Source: Jaapia argillacea MUCL 33604 (lineage: Eukaryota; Basidiomycota; Agaricomycetes; Jaapiales; Jaapiaceae). Taken from it: a DNA stretch of 21,748 bases. Made by a program: the position numbers and the translations under genes. The stretch is from positions 16,510 to 38,257 of the forward strand of contig KL197747.1 in assembly GCA_000697665.1 (NCBI GenBank), in the 5' to 3' direction. The notes beneath the pieces were generated by a model. That model worked only from the letters and a program-made list of their open reading frames with translations. It ran no database searches and had not been told where the DNA came from. Shown in pieces: positions 10,597 through 18,310 of the stretch (within the stretch, counting starts at the first letter, position 1; every line of letters starts with the position of its first letter).

Positions 10597-12100
10597 TGGA
10601 ATGTGATGCGATATCCGATGAACACGAAACTCAACGTAGGGGGTGGTGGTGGTATGAAGCCATGTTACAGAGTCACTAGTCACTCAGTCAGTCACCAATG
10701 TTGTCCAACTCCAGCTTTGTACGTATCTTCTATGACATCAAGATTCGTACTCTCTTTCACACTCCGCTCGGTTAGAGACCTGAGCCATGTGTCGAACGGA
10801 TGGTCGCGAGTCTACAGTTCTAGGCAGTGACTTGATGTCCCGTCGACGTCGGTGCTCTCCTTGCTGGATCTCACGACCATGCTTCTCCAACCAACTTCCA
10901 GCACCGTCAGCTCTCTTCATTGCTTTTGACGACCACGGAATGTTCGACCAGTCACCCGCCCCCTCCGACGTGACCTCCAGACCTCACTCGCAGCGTTGAG
11001 CAGAATTTTCCACCTGATCTCCAACACGCCTTTTCTCCATTCCTCGACGCCATCATCTCGCTCCAAGAAGGTTATCCTCGCAGACTGCCAAACTCTGTCA
11101 AGAAGAAACGACGGAAATTGGCGTCCGTGGTGCCTTCATCACGAAAGTTCAGGATCTCCACTCGGCGATTGATTATCAAATCCTCCGCGAAAATCTCTAG
11201 GGAGACCAAGTTCACAACGTAGTTTCTTTGTCCCTAGGACGCAGTCCTCCAGACTCAAGGGGTGCTCTCGCATAACCCCTCGTCGCTAACAACCTATTCA
11301 CAGACTCCACGTCGAGCGATCAGTTTCGCTTGCCTCGGGAGCAGAGGAGGCTGAGGCCAGCCAAGATGGAAATATTCGGGACGTCAGACATCGCTCTATA
11401 GGAGAATGAGGTCTCTGTATGGCGCCAAGTCTCGAATGGAATCTAGCAGCTGACATGTGCTGTGCGCAGTTCCCACTATATATGTATTCTCCACTTTGCA
11501 TCCGTTCTCAAAATCTATCAGGATCAAGTCGGAATACTTACCTCGACATGGTACTCCCCTTTACCGAACTTCCTACTTGCCCATCACCGCGGCTTAGTTC
11601 CCATTCGATTACTCGGATTTTAGATTTGGCGAGCATCGGTACTCCTTCGATCGACAGGGACCACATGCAGGCTCTGTACGGGTGGATTTCATTTCATGGA
11701 TCGTTTACCCACTCCCCTCGTCTGCCATGACCATCAATGACGCTTTTCCGAATGGGTACTACAGAAGTTATTTACGATTAATGTGGACCTGAAGAAAATA
11801 CCTCAAGTGGTCGTCGCTCATGGCCATCGCTCAGTATCCATCCCACCCTCCTCTGGACCAACGACGACCCACTATTTCACCACCCTCGCCACTTCCTCTC
11901 CGGTGACTCGTCTCGTCGTGAGTACCAACGCCCTGAAACATGGAACCTGAGTTTGAGATATATTGTAAGTGTTAGCCTCCGAAGTCCGGTGCTTTGTGAG
12001 CCTTGGAGGTGTGCAGCTAGTCTTCTTGCTTGCCCGAACTAGGAAGGTAGGTGCGAAGTGAGTATTGGTGGATGTCTCGACCTTGATCCCATTTAGTATC
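10597..12100. other. Unassigned region, weak coding-like remnants only
   Basis: Apart from the first 100 bp or so of TM192 upstream homology, I find no gene. A lysine/arginine-rich open stretch on the plus strand (about 10997-11220, containing SVKKKRRKLASV) lacks a credible start. A short intron-like segment, GTGCTC...CTAAC...TTCACAG, occurs at about 11261-11302. They may be remains of an unrelated gene; nothing firmer can be said. Confidence 0.4.
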
Positions 12101-12393
12101 GTGCGCTGACTACGTGTTTCGGAGGAGGGTTAATGAGCGCTGTCGTAAATGCTATTGCACTTCTGTCAGTCCCAGTTCCATCCATTGCTTGGCGACCTCT
12201 CGAAGAAATATATTCCGCACGAAACAGAAACAAAGAAAAAAGACAAAGCGAGCAAGCAAATGAAAACATATAAAAGCATAAGAAGGCCGCAGCAGCAACG
12301 ACCCAAATCGCAGATGTCCAAAAATGCATACATTCGTTCATCTTCAAAAGTTCTCATCCATCTCGTTTCGCCCTGCAAAGACCTCCCTCAGCC

Positions 12394-13119
12394 TCACAAC
12401 CACCACTCCCTCCAAAAATAGCTCCCAATGCTCACACACAACCTAGTACAATATATAGTTATCAAATTCGCCAGGACGAACCCAAATACGACGCTGGGAG
12501 GGAGGGTGGCTTGGAAGCACTCGAGTGTGATGGTGATAAAGAGTCCGAAGCTGGGCACGGTGGTGAGGGTGGCAAAGGCCGGGATGCCCAGAACTTCAAC
12601 TCGAGTCTGGAGAGTGAGATTACGTTGGAAAATTAGTATTCAGATCGTCAAGGAAATGGAGGATTTGGTGGTACTCACTCTAAGCGTTTCGATAGACGCA
12701 TGTTCGAAACGATACTTGAGCGCCAAAGTGATGAGGATGAGACCGGATGTTGACATCCAAACACCAGATTTCACGAGCGTGAATTGAGCGCTGCATGCCG
12801 ATCCGCTCTTAGAACCAACTTAACTGTGATACACAGAGAAAGACACTCCTCATCAGAGCAAAGAGCCACAGACGCCCAGCATGGACACAGCGTTAGAGCC
12901 GTATCTACATAGATTGGAGGCGGAAACCACTTACGCAAGCCAAAATAGTGTTCCTGTGGTATGCGACATTGTCCAAAGTGGACGTTGCGACCTCGTCGTG
13001 GGGGGGATCTGAGGCCTGAGTACTTGTCGACATCGACGAATTCTTGGATGAGCGCAACAACCGATTTTGGGTGGCTTTGTGGCTTGAGAAACCCAGTAGA
13101 GAACCCTATTGAATATCAT
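12394..13119 (-). pseudogene. TM192 copy 2, degenerate
   Basis: This is homologous to TM192 copies 1 and 3 over all four exons. Start ATG at 13119. Exon 1 has a one-base loss in the A-run before the IGCC codons and a one-base gain in a G7 run (near 13003-13010), so about 25 residues are read in the wrong frame before the frame returns at STLDNVAYHRN. The microexon is lost: its acceptor TATAG is now TGTGG and its donor GAG|GTA is now GAG|GAG. In the last exon one further base is missing near 12430, giving an early stop at 12394. The intron before the last exon still has a good TACTAAT branch site and CAG end. It has no plausible product. Confidence 0.8.
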
Positions 13120-13707
13120 TGAAAAACGATGCGATATCCGACGAAAGCAACCACGGCGTAGGGGATGGTAGTGGTATGAAGCCACCTGGCTGAGCGGCTC
13201 GGGCCACTTGCAGCGCGATTGACTCGCATCGCGGAACAACCTGAACTTGAATTAGGACTTAAGTTCAAGTTGTTCCTTCGTAAGGCTCTACATGCCACCT
13301 GACCCTTATCGGTTGGACGGGGTTCCAAACGGGTTTGAGGAGGTGAGACTTGCTCGGTGATCGTCCACTAACCCCACCAATGCGTACTTCCCTCACGTCG
13401 GATTGATGATCGGTAGTCTCCTTTAGCAGACCTTTGAATTGTAACCTTAGGTCGGTGAGGGTTTGGACCGGACGAGAGCAAGGGGCTTACTAGAGTCGAC
13501 CCGCAACCCGCGGTGTTCGATCCTGAGCGTATCAACAGACCAACCGGTAGACACGAGCCCTCTCTGGAGGTGGGTTCACCTTGGTGGTACCCAAGCCTCT
13601 CACTTTCACGTCACCGGCAATACATCTCCTTGTCACGTATCAATGTCGAATACAACATCCTCTGCGCGAGTTGTCTGTATGTAAAAACTTCCTGACGTAT
13701 GAGGCAT
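13120..13707. other. Spacer between TM192 pseudogene and RTC1 fragment
   Basis: The first 60 bp are TM192 upstream homology. Then comes a strong inverted repeat at 13233-13276. The rest (13277-13707) has no open frame I can support. Confidence 0.5.
13233..13276. repeat. Inverted repeat (hairpin), 18-19 bp arms
   Basis: Left arm GGAACAACCTGAACTTGAA (13233-13251) and right arm TTAAGTTCAAGTTGTTCC (13259-13276) are complementary with about two mismatches, across a 7-nt loop. About 45 bp upstream, TGGCTGAGCGG fits a tRNA A-box, but I cannot fold a complete tRNA. Confidence 0.75.
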
Positions 13708-14901
13708 CTAGTTGTCCATCTCGTGAGATCTCTGTAACGCAACCCACCTATAAATACTCCCATTATCCAACCCCACAACCGCTTCCAACGGCCTCGCCGA
13801 ACTAGGCGACAAAATAACAGAACGAACGGAAGTGGGATGATGGATTTTCATTATTGATTTCGACATTGTTCGGAGGTCCTTTGGGTTTATGTTAGCTTTC
13901 GAGTTAAAATGTGGGGGGAAAAGGAGGGGAGGGGAGGGAGAGGGAAAAGCTAAGGAGAGGAGGAGGAGGGAGACTGGCATACCCAAACCCTAACATCCCC
14001 ATCCGCACTCCCCGTCACACAATAATAAGGAACTATATTCGAATACGAAAGTTTATGTATCGATCTTATATGATCTTTCGTTTTGCGTTCTAATTTCCAA
14101 CGAGCGAGGTGCGTTAGGAGAGTCAAGGGGTGACTACGTTGAAAGGGTCGAGGAGGAAGTTGATAAATGAACTAACCATATTTCGACCCACTACTCTTCC
14201 CCAAATCCCACATGATCAATTCCCCATTCCTCGCACTAGTCAAAAGTTTATTTGCATAAACTACTCCCATCAGCCCCCCCTCCCCAAAAACAAGTGCGAA
14301 AAAGGACTCACCACCTCTACCCCAAGCAACATCCGTACACGCACTATCCACTTTCAACCCACTCCCAGTCCACATATTCCTCGAAGCTTCAATCTTGGCA
14401 CCTCCCCTGCCCACAGCCGATTTATGATCAGATGTTGGTTTTTGTAGTTCGGTGGGAGAGGATGGGGGGTCTGTTGGTTTGAGGATGCGGAGTGCTTTTT
14501 GGTCGTAGTGTTAGCGAGTGGGTAAAGGAGGATAGAAAGGGGGACGTACATTCTTTGCCGGCGACTACACACCTGGTACCATCCTCACTCTTCGCTATAG
14601 CACCAACACCTCCACTAGTAGCTCTAGGAAACCTAACAGTCCTAACAGGCCCTTGAAACCCCAACAACCTCGCATCCGTATAAACCTCATTCCCACCACC
14701 CGCACCTCCCTCCCTCCCCACCGCAGCCACACAATTAAAACTAGCCAAATTCGTCAAACTAGAATTCAAACTGGCCAAACCCAAACCTCCTACTTTGGTA
14801 GGAGGAGGGAGAGGGAAGGAGGAAGCGGAGGTGGTGACTGTTGGAGAAGGAGGGATTTGGAGGGAAGGTCTTCGGGGAGTTGGTTTGGTTGTGGATAACA
14901 T
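13708..14901 (-). pseudogene. Truncated duplicate of RTC1 (exons 1-5), open reading frame of 298 residues
   Basis: Exons (minus): 14901-14550, 14494-14312, 14260-14177, 14089-13983 and 13878-13748, each matching the parent; exon 1 is 3 nt shorter, in frame. All four introns keep GT and AG ends. The copy stops at the exon 5 donor, and the frame runs on through former intron sequence to a TAG at 13708, adding VALQRSHEMDN-type residues. The result would be residues 1-286 of RTC1 with a short new tail: an incomplete propeller with no zinc end, so it cannot replace RTC1. Exon 3, 4 and 5 differences from the parent are all silent. It may be a recently truncated paralogue, an expressed fragment, or a product of gene conversion. 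I call it a pseudogene because it is truncated, not because of any frame break. Confidence 0.8.
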
Positions 14902-15205
14902 TTGTTTTATGTATTTTGGCTTCGGGTGTTGGGTTATTTCCGTGAGTGGGGTGTGTTGGGTGGTGTGCTGGGTCACCACTGGGTGTCTGTCAGTGGATGG
15001 GTTCCTCAGGTGCGTGCGGTGTATCGTCGAGATTGGCGGCAGGACCGCAGCTGTTTAGAGTGGATAGAACGGAGCAGTAGAGTGCACTTGTGTTGGCTGG
15101 TGACCGCAGGGAGTGTACCGTGCGTGCTCTTCGTTCTTTCAGTCGTCAAGTTCGTGATAAAGCTTAAAGGCACATATCTCCCTCGGGTTGTTTGTTGCAA
15201 CGGAT

Positions 15206-15223
15206 TAGAGTTAGGGGAATAAC
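15206..15223 (+). repeat. hAT left terminal inverted repeat
   Basis: TAGAGTTAGGGGAATAAC, an exact inverse of 16650-16667. It is preceded by target duplication CAACGGAT at 15198-15205. Confidence 0.92.
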
Positions 15224-15391
15224 CCTCAAGTTATTAACCGTGTAGTTATTGACATGGTTTTAAACATGTATATAACCTGTTATTTACTTGAGGTCTGGGG
15301 ATGGGCGGTTAATAACTCTGATAGGATTTAGATATATGGGAGGTGAGAGCCCCGCCGTTGTTGTACGACACACTTTGACCGACCTCACGCA

Positions 15392-16294
15392 ATGTCCAGA
15401 TCCGTCCGGATTCTTGATTCTGGCAAGCTTGAAATAACACTCGCAAACCTTCGTGGTCTTCTATCTGGTCTACTGTCGACGCTCTTGGAAAACGCGTACA
15501 ATTTTGAAAACTACACGGTCAATAAGGTGGAGGAGGAGGATGAGGGATGTGTTGGTGCTCTCAACCACGACTTTGAGCACATCTTCTGTCCTCAAGGGCG
15601 AGTACACGGACCAATCGAGCTCAAGGGACATGGAAAGGGCCTTGTCGCTGATGTCGACATCTTGTTGGCAGCCCTAGCTGATTTCCTACGGGATGCAGTC
15701 CTTCAAAAGTGGGTGTCGGATCTAACAGCAGGTGCAGAGCATGCTGAGGCTGTTAGTCATCTCCATATGTTTTCCCTTCACCATGACTGACTCTTATCCA
15801 TAATAGGTGTATGTAAATCCTGGCCTGTCCCAGAGGCGTCGGTCTCGGAGCCACCACGGAAGAAGAAGAAGGGTATGAAGTCGTCATCGAAGTTGTCGTC
15901 GAATAAGAGTGTTATGCACTTGTACCATGATATCCCGAAGCCGAAGCCGAAAGGTGCAGGGGCTCCCATCTGTCCAGTGCTCAATACTATATCCACGCTT
16001 ACAACTCGCATCTCTGATTATCAAAAGTCTCACATCTATCGATGCAATGGAGCTGAGAAGGGATGTATGCAAACCTGGCCATGTTCAAGACAGCAGCCAT
16101 GCGTCCTCAAGCACACTCGGTCTTGCCAATATCTTAATCAAGAGCCCCACGCTGCCTCTGACAAGGCCCTTGGAGCTGATGCTCTGAGCAAGTGGGTTGA
16201 GAAGAATGTACAATTGTTTGGAGGAACCAGAGGTGATGATACTGAGGCTTTGGAGGCTACAAACGATGCAGATCCAGCAGGTGAACTAGACTGA
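15392..16294 (+). pseudogene. hAT element gene: N-terminal transposase-like protein, truncated
   Basis: Two exons, 15392-15731 and 15807-16294, join to 828 nt and 275 residues; the 75-bp intron starts GTGCAG and ends CATAATAG, and only this donor keeps the downstream frame. Residues 1-113 (MSRSVRILDSGK...) are of unknown nature. A basic patch PPRKKKKGMK follows, a likely nuclear signal. Then comes a Cys/His-rich segment (YRCNGAEKGC, SRQQPC, LKHTRSC), similar in layout to the DNA-binding zinc finger at the start of fungal hAT transposases. The frame ends at TGA 16292-16294, beyond which the same frame stays open for about 45 more acidic residues (EWEDENNDQDDEDS), so this TGA may be a premature stop. 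There is no DDE core. At most it is a DNA-binding remnant. Confidence 0.65.
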
Positions 16295-16649
16295 GAGTGG
16301 GAAGACGAGAACAATGATCAAGACGACGAGGATTCACCTTGTCTAGGAGATTCAGCCCCAGTTGAGTCATCTTTAAACATCAAATTGCTAACCGTTCTCG
16401 ATGTTTTGTTGGACACACCGTGAACCACTGCTGTGTCAGTCTCTTTGACCTCTTGGGCAGTCAACAAGATTTTTGCTCCCACAGAAGCCGATTGGACCAT
16501 GTAGAGTATGTGGAGAGTCGACTTGCTTGTACATACATACAAAAAAATTCACCTATGCAATATTTGGTTAATAACTAGTTAAATACCTGGTTATAACCAG
16601 GCCCTCGATCCCACCTCCGGTTAATAACATGTGACTAACCTTGGGGAGA

Positions 16650-16667
16650 GTTATTCCCCTAACTCTA
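16650..16667 (-). repeat. hAT right terminal inverted repeat
   Basis: GTTATTCCCCTAACTCTA on the plus strand is the exact reverse complement of the left end. It is followed by CAACGGAT at 16668-16675. Confidence 0.92.
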
Positions 16668-16970
16668 CAACGGATGACGATCAATGCCAGGCACAAATTC
16701 CACGTGACGCGCACAGCCACACGACTCTGATGATCTCAGAGTTGACATCTTGAGAGTTGACAAGCTGGAGGATGCTTGTTCAATCGGCAGGAACCACATG
16801 AATGCTTCCATGACTTGGTAACTGCTTGAAGCCTCAAAGGAATGTATGAATTTCGCATTACACAAAAAATCAACAAAGCAAGCCAAAGAAAACATATGAA
16901 AGCATGTGAAAGCAGCAAATAACCAGGCTATAGTTGTACAAAAACGCATACATTCGTTCATTGACTTCAT
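16668..16970. other. TM192 copy 3 3' flank, diverged copy of RTC1 upstream region
   Basis: This is homologous to about 9575-9826 in block A and resumes that alignment just after the hAT target duplication. It is AT-richer near 16850-16920 and probably holds the TM192 copy 3 3' UTR. No independent gene is seen. Confidence 0.6.
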
Positions 16971-17734
16971 TCAAACCTCCTCATCCATCTCGTTTCGCCC
17001 ACCAAAGACCTCCCTAAACCAAACAACCACCAATCCCAAGAAAAAATGCTCCCATATACCCACAACCAACCCAGCACTATATATAGCTATCAAGTTCACC
17101 AGGACGAACCCAGGTACGACTCCAGGGCGGATTGTGGCTTGGAAGTACTTGAGCGTGATGGTGATGAAGAGGCCAAAGCTGGGTATGGTGGTGAGGGCAG
17201 CAAAGGCTGGGATACCCAGAACCTCCACTTGATTCTGCAGAGCAAGGTTAGCATTAAGATTATTGGGGAAATGGAGGATTTGGTGGTACTCACTCTAAGT
17301 GTTTCGATAGACGCATTTTTGAAATGACACTTAAGCGCCAGAGTGATGAGGATGAGACCACATGTCAACATCCAAACAGCAGATTTCACAAGTGTGAATT
17401 GAGTGCTACATTTCAATCAGCTCATAGAACCAGTTGAGCTGCAATACACAGAGAAGGAAATACCTCAACAGACCAAAGAGCTATAGACGCCCAGCAATGA
17501 CACAGTGTCAGAGCACATCAACACAGATCGGAGGCCAAAAAAACTTACACAAGCCAAAATGGTGTTCCTGTGGTATGCGACATTGTCCAAAGTCGACTTT
17601 AGGACCTTGTCTTTGGGAGATCTGAGCCCTGAGTACTTGTTGACATCAACGAATTCTTGGATGAGCGCAACGACTGATTTTTGGATGATTTTGGTGGCTT
17701 CAGAAACCCAGTAGAGAACGCTATTGAATACCAT
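16971..17734 (-). CDS. Multi-pass membrane protein of unknown function, TM192 copy 3
   Basis: Exons (minus): 17734-17549, 17480-17464 (17-nt microexon), 17405-17294 and 17234-16971. Exon lengths (186, 17, 112, 264) are identical to copy 1, giving 192 residues. Introns are 68, 58 and 59 bp; the last has a GCTAAC branch site. It has the same three or four hydrophobic segments and an acidic tail (EMDEEV). Differences from copy 1 in the last exon include about a dozen amino-acid changes (for example E to K in the second helix border, LP to IR in the loop), more relaxed than the RTC1 copy's exons, but no frame breaks. Splice sites are at least as good as in copy 1, so it is probably expressed. Its function is unknown. 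Confidence 0.72.
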
Positions 17735-18310
17735 TGGAAAACAATGCGATATCGGATGAACATGAAGCTCGACGTAGGGGGTGGTGGTGGTATGAAGCCA
17801 TGTTGCAGAGTCACTAGGCACTCAGTCGGTCACCAATTATACTCATTAAAGACGAAAAGTCATGGGAAGTCACCCTTACACCACTGAGTGGCTGAAACAT
17901 GTGGGATATACTGAGCCTGACAGTGGACCATGTCTGGACTGCAATGTCTAATCAAGCTGCACATCGATATCAACACGATATCACGTCAGACAACTGAGAT
18001 TTGACATGTCTTAGAGGATATTGGATGAGTATGGGTTTTCATAAGCAATGTGGGTGGACGGGAGGTGGTTTCTATACCCCCAACTGGGCCTGGCGAGCAC
18101 CCAGTTCTGGTGCCTCCCCTTTTCCGATATTAAAATATAATAGAATATAATATATTTTCACTGCCAATTGTTGGAACGGCATCGAGAGATCAGAAACCAT
18201 TCACATTCATGCATAATATAGGACCAGAGTCACCAGACGATAATAAACACCATAACCAAATGTACAGCACACATTTGTGGGGGTCTGAGTTCAACCATTG
18301 AGACATACTA
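17735..18310. other. Spacer between TM192 copy 3 and the 420-residue gene
   Basis: The first 95 bp are TM192 upstream homology. The remainder has no gene. Of note are AACTGGG...CCCAGTT, a 7-bp inverted repeat at about 18082-18106, and an AT-rich stretch (about 18128-18160). These could be the edge of a transposon, but I could not find a matching opposite end. Confidence 0.45.

Larger units (their letters stand above)
8008..10690. repeat. Segmental duplication, block A
   Basis: The block runs from the start of RTC1 intron 5, through RTC1 exons 5-1 and upstream DNA, to beyond the 5' end of TM192 copy 1. It is matched in the same order and orientation at about 13739-17830. The left breakpoint is sharp: similarity begins at AACCCACCTATAAATACTCC (8009 and 13741), right at the exon 5 donor. 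The right end, near 10690, is judged by eye. Confidence 0.85.
15206..16667. mobile_element. hAT-superfamily DNA transposon, 1,462 bp, internally reduced
   Basis: The ends are an 18-bp perfect terminal inverted repeat, TAGAGTTAGGGGAATAAC. The element is flanked by an 8-bp direct repeat CAACGGAT (15198-15205 and 16668-16675), the target duplication size of hAT elements. Block A carries the matching unoccupied site (9563-9582, with a 4-bp difference). Subterminal GGTTAATAAC/GTTATTAACC motifs occur near both ends (about 15231, 15308, 16568, 16619), as expected for transposase-binding sites. The internal gene encodes only an N-terminal transposase-like part, with no catalytic DDE core or C-terminal dimerisation region, so the copy is non-autonomous. 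Confidence 0.88.
13739..17830. repeat. Segmental duplication, block B (with hAT inserted)
   Basis: This is the second copy of the RTC1-5'/TM192 block. It contains the truncated RTC1 copy (13708-14901), its upstream region interrupted by a hAT element (15206-16667), and TM192 copy 3 (16971-17734). Excluding the transposon it is about 2.6 kb, matching block A. Exons are nearly identical to block A, while introns and spacers have diverged more. Confidence 0.85.

Noticed and set aside
10597-10683. N-terminal extension of TM192 copy 1
   Set aside because: The frame has no ATG above 10596, and the extension is not conserved as protein among the copies.
14902-14979. Upstream extension of the truncated RTC1 copy
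   Set aside because: It begins at a non-ATG codon, is not shared with the parent's upstream sequence, and the ATG at 14901 matches the parent start.
16318-16542. A minus-strand frame in the right part of the hAT element
   Set aside because: It is antisense to the acidic continuation of the transposase-like frame and shows no family features.
18082-18106. AACTGGG/CCCAGTT inverted repeat as a transposon end
   Set aside because: No partner end or target duplication could be found in the window.
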